From: JBBRHQ01 sp963725315
Lineage (GTDB): Bacteria; Actinomycetota; Thermoleophilia; Solirubrobacterales; 70-9
DNA length: 64,000 bases
Assembly (NCBI GenBank): GCA_963725315.1
Contig: CAVRYA010000009.1
Span: 310,001 to 374,000, forward strand
Direction: 5' to 3'
Shown here: piece after piece, positions 41,787 through 48,754 of the stretch
Position numbering within the stretch: the stretch's first letter is position 1
Layout of the letters: the number at the start of each line of letters is the position of its first letter
Notes under the pieces: model-generated
Databases searched by the model: none
Told to the model about the DNA's origin: nothing
What the model saw: only the letters and a program-made list of their open reading frames with translations
Position numbers and translations under genes: made by a program

Positions 41787-41792
41787 TAGGGT
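41787..41792 (+). promoter_or_regulatory. -10-like box TAGGGT for the GNAT gene
   Basis: TAGGGT ends exactly 6 nt before ATG 41799, the leaderless spacing. Confidence 0.45.
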
Positions 41793-41798
41793 CGCCCG

Positions 41799-42605
41799 AT
41801 GCGGGACGGTGACTGGCTCGAGCTCAACGTGCTGGCGCTCGCCGACTGGTTCGCCGCGGTGGGTGGAAGATCGGGGAGCAGCAGGCTGATCGAGCGCGAC
41901 GGGGTGGTCGCTGCGATCAGCCCCGAGGTCGCCGGTCGCTCGGTCTTCAACAGCGTCGCCTACATCGACCCGGCGGCGCTCGCCGACCACTACAAGGAGA
42001 TCGCCGCGGCCTACGCGGACGCCGGCTGCGCCTGGACCGTCTGGGTGCGACCCGACGACGCGGCGACCGCGGCGATGCTCGAGCGCGCCGGCCACAGCCT
42101 CGACGCGCAGCCGCGGGCGATGGGCGCCGAGCTGGCGGGGATCGAGGAGCCCGACCTGGAGGGGATCGAGTGGAGCGCCGAGGGCTCCCCCGAGGAGCTG
42201 TTCGCAATCAACGACAGCGCCTACGGCTGGGCCGAGGGCACCTGGCGGGCCGGGCTGGCCGCCCTGCCCGACCCCTGCTTCATCTACGTCGCCCGGGTCG
42301 AGGGAGCGCCCGCCTCCACCGCGCTCACCACCGATCACCGGGGGCTCGACGGGGGCCTCGACTGCTCGGTCTGGTGCGTCGGGACCCTCGAGGCAGCTCG
42401 CGGCAAGGGCCTGGCCGGGGCGCTGATGCGCCGGGCGATGTTCGAGGCGAGCGAGCGCGGATGCAAGACGACGACGCTGCAGGCGACCAAGCTTGGGCGG
42501 CCGGTCTACGAGCGCGCCGGCTATCGCGATTTCGGCCCACTCCAGATGTGGGAGCTCCGTCCGCCCGAGCTGGCGGCGGAGGCGCAGCCGAAGCCCGCCG
42601 CGTGA
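41799..42605 (+). CDS. GNAT-family N-acetyltransferase
   Basis: 268 residues. The C-terminal half is a GNAT domain with the acetyl-CoA loop VGTLEAARGKGLAGALMRRAM (about 190-210; the Q/RxxGxG/A motif is RGKGLA), then ERGCKTTTLQATKLGRPVYERAGYRDF, the usual end strand and helix (given in part). The N-terminal half looks like a degenerate second GNAT-like domain (ADAGCAWTVWVRPDDAATAA, LERAGHSLD). Substrate unknown. Leaderless-type start with TAGGGT 6 nt upstream. Confidence 0.82.
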   Translation: MRDGDWLELNVLALADWFAAVGGRSGSSRLIERDGVVAAISPEVAGRSVFNSVAYIDPAALADHYKEIAAAYADAGCAWTVWVRPDDAATAAMLERAGHSLDAQPRAMGAELAGIEEPDLEGIEWSAEGSPEELFAINDSAYGWAEGTWRAGLAALPDPCFIYVARVEGAPASTALTTDHRGLDGGLDCSVWCVGTLEAARGKGLAGALMRRAMFEASERGCKTTTLQATKLGRPVYERAGYRDFGPLQMWELRPPELAAEAQPKPAA

Positions 42606-42621
42606 GCCGGCCGCGCGCGGG

Positions 42622-42627
42622 TAAGGT
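42622..42627 (+). promoter_or_regulatory. -10-like box TAAGGT for the 42635 gene
   Basis: TAAGGT ends 7 nt before GTG 42635. Confidence 0.4.
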
Positions 42628-42634
42628 GGCCCCC

Positions 42635-42967
42635 GTGGAGAGCCCGATCAGCGACGAGCGGCTCGAGGCGGCGGTCGAGCGCCTCGGCGAGAGCGAGCGT
42701 TTCGAGGAGGCCGAGCGGATCGTCGGCCGCGCCGCACCCCAGCTACAGCGCGTGCTGGCCTCGGCTCTCGACGCCGGGGGATGGTTCGCCGACTCGCACC
42801 AGGCGGCGACCCTGAAGGCCGCGACCACGCCGGATCCCGACGAGCGCCTCGCCGCGGTCAGGACCCTGCTCGCCGAGGAGACGCGGCTGGGGATGATGGT
42901 CGGCGTCGCGGTCGGCTGGGCCCTTCATTCCGAGCTCTCGAGCGAACAAACCGAAGGAGATAGCTGA
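42635..42967 (+). CDS. conserved hypothetical helical protein
   Basis: 110 residues, wholly helical and acidic: SDERLEAAVERLGESERFEE, AERIVGRAAPQLQRVLASAL, GWFADSHQAATLKAATTPDP, ERLAAVRTLLAEETRLGMMV. A weak C-terminal hydrophobic stretch (GMMVGVAVGWALH) is too short to be a safe TM segment. I recognise no family. The following MBL gene starts 2 nt after its stop, so the two are co-transcribed. Start GTG 42635 is preferred over upstream in-frame codons that lie inside the GNAT gene. Confidence 0.6.
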   Translation: MESPISDERLEAAVERLGESERFEEAERIVGRAAPQLQRVLASALDAGGWFADSHQAATLKAATTPDPDERLAAVRTLLAEETRLGMMVGVAVGWALHSELSSEQTEGDS

Positions 42968-42969
42968 CG

Positions 42970-43683
42970 ATGGAGATCAAGTACCACGGGCACAGTTGCT
43001 TCCAGCTGAGCGAGGGGGATGCCAGCCTGCTGGTCGACCCCTTCCTCTCCCCCAACAACCCGAGCGCGGTCGCCAGTGCCGAGGAGGTCGACCCGACCCA
43101 CATCGCGGTCACCCACGGACACGCCGACCACATGGCCGACGCCGTCCCGGTCGCCAAGCGAACCGGCGCCCATTGCGTAGGCATCGTCGAGCTCGCCGAC
43201 TGGCTCGGCTCCCAGGGGATCGAGAATGTCTCCGACCCCAACCTCGGCGGCACGGTCAGCTTCGACTGGGGGTGGATCAAGCTGGTCCCGGCCTGGCACA
43301 CCAACACCCTGCCGGGGTCGGCTGAGGCGCCGTTCAGCGCCGAGCACGGGATCCCGATCGGCACCCCGGCCGGGTTCGTGATCGAGATCGGCGGCGTCAC
43401 CGTCTACCACGCCGGCGACACCTGCCTGTTCAGCGACATGAAGCTGATCGCCGAGCGCAACCCGATCGATGTCGCCATGCTGCCGATCGGCGGCCATTAC
43501 ACGATGGATCGCCACGACGCGGTGCTCGCCGCCGAGTTCGTCGGCGCCGGCACGGTGATTCCGATGCACTACAACACCTTCCCGCCGATCGAGACCGACG
43601 CCGAGGCCTTCAAGTCCGAGGTCGAGTCGAAGACCTCCTCGAAGGTCATCGTCCTCGCTCCGGGGGAAAGCCATTCTGCCTGA
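42970..43683 (+). CDS. UPF0173-type metallo-beta-lactamase-fold hydrolase
   Basis: 237 residues. MEIKYHGHSCFQL opens a UPF0173/YtkL-like MBL protein; metal ligands THGHADH (48-54), His in AWHTN, YHAGDTCLFSD with the bridging Asp, and GGHYTMD, MHYNTFPPIETD are all present. These enzymes are di-metal hydrolases of unknown natural substrate, some linked to RNA or lactonase chemistry. ATG 42970 has AAGGAGA 9 nt upstream. It is the second gene after the helical protein; the methyltransferase follows with an 8-nt overlap if its CTG start is right. Confidence 0.9.
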   Translation: MEIKYHGHSCFQLSEGDASLLVDPFLSPNNPSAVASAEEVDPTHIAVTHGHADHMADAVPVAKRTGAHCVGIVELADWLGSQGIENVSDPNLGGTVSFDWGWIKLVPAWHTNTLPGSAEAPFSAEHGIPIGTPAGFVIEIGGVTVYHAGDTCLFSDMKLIAERNPIDVAMLPIGGHYTMDRHDAVLAAEFVGAGTVIPMHYNTFPPIETDAEAFKSEVESKTSSKVIVLAPGESHSA

Positions 43684-44458
43684 TCGGGCCGCGGGAAGCG
43701 TCGGCGACGCCAACGACGACGCGCGCCAGAATCGCGTCTATTGGGATCTCTCCTCCGAGGAGTACGACCGGCGGATCGGCGACTTCATCGCCGAGGGATG
43801 GGGCTGGGGAGTGTGGCGGATCCCCGAGGACGAGCTTCGGGTGTTCGGCGGCGAGATCGCCGGCGCCGACACCCTCGAGCTCGGCTGCGGCGCCGCGGAG
43901 TGGTCGCGGGCGCTGGCCCGCCGCGGGGCCCGGCCGGTGGGGCTCGACAACTCACCGGTGCGGCTGGAGCGGGCACGCGAGGAGAACGAGGCCGCGGGCA
44001 TCGACTTCCCCCTGCTGAACGCCGCCGCGGAGAGCGTTCCGCTCGATGACTCCTCCTTCGACATCGTCTTCTGCGACTGGGGCGCAACCAACTTCGCCGA
44101 TCCTCACCTGGTCGTCCCCGAGGTCTCGCGCCTGCTGCGCCGGGGCGGGCTGTTCGCCTTCAACGGCGCGACGCCGCTGTCGTGGATCTGCTGGAACGAG
44201 GAGACCGATGAGACCGACGAGACCCTGCGCCGCGACTACTTCGGCATGCACCGCTGGGAGACGCCGGAGGGGGCGGTCGAGTTCAATCTCCCCCACGGCG
44301 AGTGGATCCGCCTCTTCCGCTCCAACAACCTCATCGTCGAGGACCTGATCGAGGTGCGGGCGCCCGAGCAGGCCGAGTCGCCCTACCGCAGCGAGGCCGA
44401 ACGGGCCTGGTCGCGGCGCTGGCCGATGGAGCAGATCTGGAAGGTCCGCAAGATCTAG
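43676..44458 (+). CDS. class I SAM-dependent methyltransferase (CTG start inferred)
   Basis: About 260 residues. NRVYWDLSSEEYDRRIGDFI and GWGWGVWRIPEDEL precede the SAM motif DTLELGCGAAEWSRALARRG, then GLDNSPVRLERA, LDDSSFDIVFCDWGATNF and LLRRGGLFAFNGATPLSW. The first standard start is GTG 43811, inside the conserved N-terminal region, so the real start must be upstream. CTG 43676 overlaps the MBL stop and is in frame. A frameshift in the gap is the other possibility. Substrate unknown. It converges on the FG-GAP gene and the two stops share a CTAG. Confidence 0.8.
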   Translation: MPDRAAGSVGDANDDARQNRVYWDLSSEEYDRRIGDFIAEGWGWGVWRIPEDELRVFGGEIAGADTLELGCGAAEWSRALARRGARPVGLDNSPVRLERAREENEAAGIDFPLLNAAAESVPLDDSSFDIVFCDWGATNFADPHLVVPEVSRLLRRGGLFAFNGATPLSWICWNEETDETDETLRRDYFGMHRWETPEGAVEFNLPHGEWIRLFRSNNLIVEDLIEVRAPEQAESPYRSEAERAWSRRWPMEQIWKVRKI

Positions 44459-46227
44459 CGGACGACGAAGGCGGTGCCGTGGCGTCGGCCGGCGAGGTGC
44501 AGGACGTATCGGCCCCGCCTCAGCCCTTCCGCCCGCGAGAGCCGCAGGCGAGCGTGCCCGCGCCGGGCGAACACGAAGCCGTGGGCCACGGTGTGGCGCT
44601 TGCGGGTGAGGCGCCAGCGCAGCCGGCTCGAGTGGCGGCCCACCAGCTTCACCCGGCAGATGACCCTGAACCCCGCCTGGCCCTGGTCCTTGACGACGCA
44701 GGTGACCCTGGCGTTCCTGCCCGCCGGTCCACGCGGTCCCCTCGGGCCCCGTGGCCCGCGGGGCAGTGGCCCGGCGGTCCCCGAAAGCTCGACGGGCGGA
44801 TCGCTTGGAGCGTTGGTGAGCGCTGTCAGGGTCCCGGCACGCGAGCCCTCGGCCTGCGGGGCGAAGCGGACCTTTACCGAGCACGACCCCTGCGGCTCGA
44901 TCGGCGCGTGGCAGGTGTCGGCGCCGGTGGTGAAGTCGTCGGGGTTGGCGCCGCTGAAGGCGAATCCGGAGATGACCAGCGGCGCCGAGCCGTTGTTGGT
45001 CAGGGTCACGGTCTGCGGCGCGCTCAGCGTCCCCCGCGGCACCGGTGTGGGGGAGCCGTAGCTGAGCGAGGCGAGATCGGGATCGGCCGTCGGGGCGTTG
45101 AGGAGCAAGGAGACGCCGTCGGCACCCGAGGCGCTCGACACGGTCGCCATGTCGGGTGCTCCATCGCGGTTCAGGTTCCCGATGGCGACCGTATTCGGTC
45201 TGGAGCTGACCTCGAAGTCGAGCGCCGCCTCGAATGATCCGTCGCCCGCGCCGCGCAGCACGGAGACGCCCCCGGAACCCTGGTTGGCCGTGGCCAGGTC
45301 CCGAACGTTGTCGCCGTCGAGGTCGCCGACGGCGACCGAGCGGGGTTCATCGCCGACTCCGAAGCTGTCAGCGGCAGCGAACGAGCCGGCCCCTTCGCCG
45401 AGCAGAACAGAAACCTGGTCCGAGCCGGAGTCGGCGCTGATCAGGTCGCGCCTGCCGTCGTTGTTGAGGTCTGCGATCGCGATCGAGACCGGGTCTTCAC
45501 CGACGTCGAAGCCCGTCGGGGCGGCGAAGGTCCCGTCCCCGTTGCCGAGCAGGACCGAGATCTGACTCGACCCGGCACTCGCGACGGCCAGGTCGGGGTA
45601 GCCGTCGTCACTCAGGTCGGCGATCTTCACCGCGCGCGGGCCGAGGCCCGCCGAAAAGCTCTTCGCCGGGCCGAATCGCCCTGTTCCGTCTCCCAAGAGA
45701 ACCTTGACCCCGCCGCCGGTCCCCGTGACAGCCAGATCGGCGATGCCGTCGTGATCGAGGTCGCCGGCCGCGACCGAGGACTGTCCCCCTCCCGCGTCGA
45801 ACCTCTGCCTCAGCCCCAGCGAGCCGTCGCCATTGCCGAGCAGGACGAGAACCTCGTCCGATCCGTCGATCGCGGCCGCCACGTCGGCGTCTCCGTCGCG
45901 GTTGAAGTCGCCGACGGCGATCGAGTCCGGAACCCCTGCGGCCATGAATGGGGTCACCGGGCTGAACGAGCCATCACCGTGACCGAGGAGGACGGTGACG
46001 CAGCAGCTGAAGCTTCCGGTGACCACGTCGCTGCGGCCGTCGTTGTTGAAATCTGCCACCCCCGCCGCTTGTCCGCCGCCAGCTGTGAAGGTCGCGGGCG
46101 CGAAGGTGAGCTCCGCCGAGGCGGCGGTGGGGAAAAGCGCCAGGCCGAGGATCCCGAGCAGGAGATTGAGGCAGAGTCGCAGGCCGCGTCCTGCGCCTCC
46201 GAGCCGTCCGCCTCCCGTTGCCGTCAC
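44455..46227 (-). CDS. secreted FG-GAP/VCBS-repeat protein with choice-of-anchor-type domain
   Basis: 590 residues. Signal peptide (about 1-38: LCLNLLLGILGLALFPTAASA). Seven blades of the FG-GAP/VCBS type follow, each with a calcium-like loop such as DFNNDGRSDVV, DFNRDGDADVA, DLDHDGIADLA, DLSDDGYPDLA, DLNNDGRRDLI, DLDGDNVRDLA, NLNRDGAPDMA. They form an integrin-like propeller to about 360. Then an Ig-like choice-of-anchor D-like domain (SAPQTVTLTNNGSAPLVISGF; CSVKVRFAPQAEG). Then a collagen-like PRGPRGPRGPRGPAG linker and a basic C-terminal beta domain with two Cys. Probably a cell-surface or secreted adhesin-like protein. Confidence 0.88.
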   Translation of the reverse strand: MTATGGGRLGGAGRGLRLCLNLLLGILGLALFPTAASAELTFAPATFTAGGGQAAGVADFNNDGRSDVVTGSFSCCVTVLLGHGDGSFSPVTPFMAAGVPDSIAVGDFNRDGDADVAAAIDGSDEVLVLLGNGDGSLGLRQRFDAGGGQSSVAAGDLDHDGIADLAVTGTGGGVKVLLGDGTGRFGPAKSFSAGLGPRAVKIADLSDDGYPDLAVASAGSSQISVLLGNGDGTFAAPTGFDVGEDPVSIAIADLNNDGRRDLISADSGSDQVSVLLGEGAGSFAAADSFGVGDEPRSVAVGDLDGDNVRDLATANQGSGGVSVLRGAGDGSFEAALDFEVSSRPNTVAIGNLNRDGAPDMATVSSASGADGVSLLLNAPTADPDLASLSYGSPTPVPRGTLSAPQTVTLTNNGSAPLVISGFAFSGANPDDFTTGADTCHAPIEPQGSCSVKVRFAPQAEGSRAGTLTALTNAPSDPPVELSGTAGPLPRGPRGPRGPRGPAGRNARVTCVVKDQGQAGFRVICRVKLVGRHSSRLRWRLTRKRHTVAHGFVFARRGHARLRLSRAEGLRRGRYVLHLAGRRHGTAFVVR

Positions 46228-46353
46228 GGACCCCTTGATGGGATCTGCCTCCTCATGCGGTGGTCAACCGATCAACGACCTGCGCCGCCGCTGCTTTTGC
46301 CAGGGTGGACTCAGAGCGTTGCGCTCAAAGGCGCGGCTGTCAAATCCCGCAAC

Positions 46354-47889
46354 TCAGCTGCCGGGATCGGCGACCGGGTTCCCGCCATCGGCGGCGGGAG
46401 GCGTGACCGGGGTGGTGACCTCCGGCGGATCGGGTGTGCCGATCACGACCACGGCCGTCTCGCCGGTTCCCGTTCCGGTCGTGGTCGTCGTGGTGGTCAC
46501 CGCGGTGCCTGTGGAGCTGCTTGCGCCGGCGTCGGAGTCACCGCTTCCCGCTTCCTCGGCCGGGGCGACGGCTGGGGCCACCGGGGTCGTCGACCCGGCC
46601 GCCGCCGGGGCCGCGGGAGGCTCGGTGGGGGCAGGCGCCGGCTCGGCGGCCGAGGCCGGGGTGGAAGGTTCCTGTGTCACCGGCGCCGGAGCGGCAGGCT
46701 CCTGCGCGACCGGGGTGGTGACCGGCTGCTGGCGGTGGGCGACGTCGACCGGGGGCCTCTGGGCCACCTTGGCCGGCGCCAGCGAGGTCCTCGGCCCCGG
46801 GTCGGGCGCTGCGACTTGGTCGCGGACCTCGACCGCTCCGGCGGTGATCACGGCGGCGGTGACGACTCCCGCGACCGCCTTGGCGCCAAGCGCGCTTCCG
46901 ACGGCGCTGATCCCGCCCGCTGCTCCGCCCGCGGCCGCCCCGCCGGCGCCGAATGCGCCGGCCGAACCGGCGGCGCCGATGCCCGAGCCGGCGCTGGCGG
47001 CGCCGCCGCCCGCGGCGCTGCCTCCGCCGAAGCCGAGCTTGGAGGCGATGAAGCCCTTCAGGGCGACGAGCGGCCCGATCGGGACGAGCGCCGCGAGCGC
47101 CTTCGCGTCGCTGCGCACCTGAGAGCGGAAGTCGGCGCACTCGTCGCATTCGCGCACGTGGCGGCGAACCGGCCCGGAGACCTTGCGCAGGCCCTCGGCG
47201 GCTTCCGCCAGCTCCAGCCGCACCTCGCCGCAGGTCAGCTGGCGTGCCTGGCTGCCCTCCGCCAGGGAGATCCGCGCCCGCACCAGCAGCGACTTGACCG
47301 AAGGGACAGTCGTCTCCATCGTTTGGGCGATGTCCTCATAGGACATCGCGTCCATCTCGCGCAGCAGGAGGGCCGAGCGCTGGGTCTCGGGAAGCTTGTT
47401 GACGTCCTTGATGAGCTGGCGGAACTCCTCGCGATTGTGGGCCCGCTCGTGGGTCGAGGCAGCCTCGACCTCGGGAAGGCTGTCCATGGTGTCGGTGGCG
47501 TCCGGGGTCGGCTTGCGAAGGTGGTTGAGGCAGCGGTTGCGGGCGATCCGGTAGAGCCACGGGCGGAGGTTGATCTCGCGCTCGTCGGCGAGCAACGCCT
47601 TGTAGGCGTTGACGAAGACCTCCTGCAGCACGTCCTCGGCGTCCTCGGTCGAGCCGAGCATCTGCCGGCAGAAGCCGAGCAGCCGCGCCTGGTAGCGATC
47701 GACGATCGTCTCGAACGCCCCCGGGTTGCCGGAGCGCACCAGCGAGACCAGGCCGTCGTCGCCCTGCAGCTTCAACAGGGGGGAGCGGCGGACGAGGAAT
47801 CCGCGCCGACTGGCTGTTGTTAGGGCCGATGCCTCCAAGCAGTGTCCCAAGAACGCGTGACTGGACCGCGCTACTGATCCACTCAACAC
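46354..47889 (-). CDS. ECF sigma factor with fused zinc-finger anti-sigma-like and membrane tail
   Basis: 511 residues. Sigma region 2 (about 55-115: AFETIVDRYQARLLGFCRQM, EDAEDVLQEVFVNAYKALL, LRPWLYRIARNRCLNHLR) and region 4 (about 160-215: LPETQRSALLLREMDAMSYE, DIAQTMETTVPSVKSLLVRA). Then an anti-sigma-type zinc motif RRHVRECDECADF (H-x3-C-x2-C), a Gly/Ala-rich stretch and one TM segment (about 345-362, VAGVVTAAVITAGAVEV). A long Pro/Thr-rich exported tail closes it. Sensor and sigma factor are thus in one chain. No separate anti-sigma gene is next to it. Confidence 0.87.
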   Translation of the reverse strand: MLSGSVARSSHAFLGHCLEASALTTASRRGFLVRRSPLLKLQGDDGLVSLVRSGNPGAFETIVDRYQARLLGFCRQMLGSTEDAEDVLQEVFVNAYKALLADEREINLRPWLYRIARNRCLNHLRKPTPDATDTMDSLPEVEAASTHERAHNREEFRQLIKDVNKLPETQRSALLLREMDAMSYEDIAQTMETTVPSVKSLLVRARISLAEGSQARQLTCGEVRLELAEAAEGLRKVSGPVRRHVRECDECADFRSQVRSDAKALAALVPIGPLVALKGFIASKLGFGGGSAAGGGAASAGSGIGAAGSAGAFGAGGAAAGGAAGGISAVGSALGAKAVAGVVTAAVITAGAVEVRDQVAAPDPGPRTSLAPAKVAQRPPVDVAHRQQPVTTPVAQEPAAPAPVTQEPSTPASAAEPAPAPTEPPAAPAAAGSTTPVAPAVAPAEEAGSGDSDAGASSSTGTAVTTTTTTTGTGTGETAVVVIGTPDPPEVTTPVTPPAADGGNPVADPGS

Positions 47890-48035
47890 CGTAGCAGCGG
47901 ATTTGTTGCGCGCCTGGCTGAACGTACGATCGGTGAGCCTCCTCGTTTCCCTGCTCTGGAGCCGTTTCGAGGAGCCGCGGGGGCCGGAGACGCGTCGTTC
48001 GGGGAGCCCGTCAGCCGGTCATCTAGCATCGCCCT

Positions 48036-48124
48036 GCCCGGGTGACGGAATCTGGTCAGACGTGGCGGCCTTAAAAGCCGCTGTCCCCTCGGGGGACGTG
48101 CGGGTTCGAGTCCCGCCCCGGGCA
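48036..48124 (+). tRNA. tRNA-Leu (anticodon TAA)
   Basis: 89-nt class II tRNA. Acceptor GCCCGGG/CCCGGGC, discriminator A; anticodon stem GCGGC/GCCGC encloses CTTAAAA, giving TAA. The long variable arm GTCCCCTCGGGGGAC is typical of tRNA-Leu. T-arm GCGGG-TTCGAGT-CCCGC. No CCA encoded. Confidence 0.94.
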
Positions 48125-48284
48125 TTGGTGTTCGTTCGGCCAGGGCCGGTTGCCGCGGCTCTTCTAGGCCCTTCCCTCCGGGGTCCTGTGCGGTCGGTCA
48201 CATAGCCGCGCGTTGCCATGAACATCGGTCCGGCCGGCGCCGTACCCAGGGCCAATCGCAACCCGAAGGAGGGAGGTGCTCCAG

Positions 48285-48320
48285 ATGAATTCCCGCGGAG
48301 GAGCTCTGAAGTTCGAGTGA
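48285..48320 (+). CDS. 11-residue leader ORF with a strong ribosome site
   Basis: MNSRGGALKFE followed by TGA. A very strong ribosome site (GAAGGAGGGAGG, ending about 10 nt before the ATG) precedes it, and its TGA overlaps the GTG start of the NTF2-like gene (GTGA). It most likely loads ribosomes that then re-initiate on the next gene; no amino-acid bias points to attenuation. Confidence 0.4.
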   Translation: MNSRGGALKFE

Positions 48321-48727
48321 CGCCGACCCCGGTCCAGGCCGGGAAGGGGAACGTCGAGCTGGTGCTCGCCTTCCATCGGGCCTACAACCGAGGCGACCTC
48401 GATGCGGCCTTCGCCTGCTTCCACGAGGAGATCGAGGTCCGCGGCTACAACGGGTTCGTCTCGCGAGGGCGGGAGGCGGGCGTCCGCTCGGCTCTGGCGT
48501 GGCTCGAGCAGTGGGCGTCCTTCACCTCCGAGCCGCGGGAGGTGACCGAGCTCGACGGCGAGCGGGTGCTGGTCATCTGCCACAACTTCGGCACCGGCAA
48601 GCGGAGCGGCGTGGAGATCGACATGTGCGCCGGGGAGATCTGGGGGTTCAGGGAGGGTCAAGTCTCCTCGGTCACCGTCTATCGCGACTGCGAGGAAGCT
48701 CTCGAAGCCACCGGGCTGCCGGAGTAG
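48317..48727 (+). CDS. NTF2/SnoaL-like fold protein
   Basis: 136 residues. Helical opening and cone-shaped beta sheet of the NTF2-like fold: NVELVLAFHRAYNRGDLDAA, FHEEIEVRGYNGFVSRGREA, LAWLEQWASFTSEPREVTEL, RSGVEIDMCAGEIWGFREGQ, VSSVTVYRDCEEALEATGL. Family members include small enzymes and ligand-binding proteins; no catalytic pair can be identified. GTG 48317 is chosen because the frame overlaps the stop of an 11-codon leader ORF. An in-frame ATG at 48218 would add an unconserved 33-residue stretch. Confidence 0.75.
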   Translation: MTPTPVQAGKGNVELVLAFHRAYNRGDLDAAFACFHEEIEVRGYNGFVSRGREAGVRSALAWLEQWASFTSEPREVTELDGERVLVICHNFGTGKRSGVEIDMCAGEIWGFREGQVSSVTVYRDCEEALEATGLPE

Positions 48728-48741
48728 CCCGCCGCGCTCTC

Positions 48742-48747
48742 TACCCT
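48742..48747 (+). promoter_or_regulatory. -10-like box TACCCT for the SHOCT gene
   Basis: TACCCT ends 7 nt before GTG 48755. Confidence 0.4.
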
Positions 48748-48754
48748 TCGCCGG

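Noticed and set aside
45234..46100. Regularly spaced repeats that could look like a CRISPR array
   Set aside because: They are FG-GAP/VCBS coding repeats inside one open frame, with no constant direct repeats and spacers. No cas genes are present anywhere.
47883..48125. Minus-strand 80-residue frame over the tRNA-Leu region
   Set aside because: It reads through the tRNA on the wrong strand and ends in a GAGLEPARPPRG-type tRNA shadow; no ribosome site.
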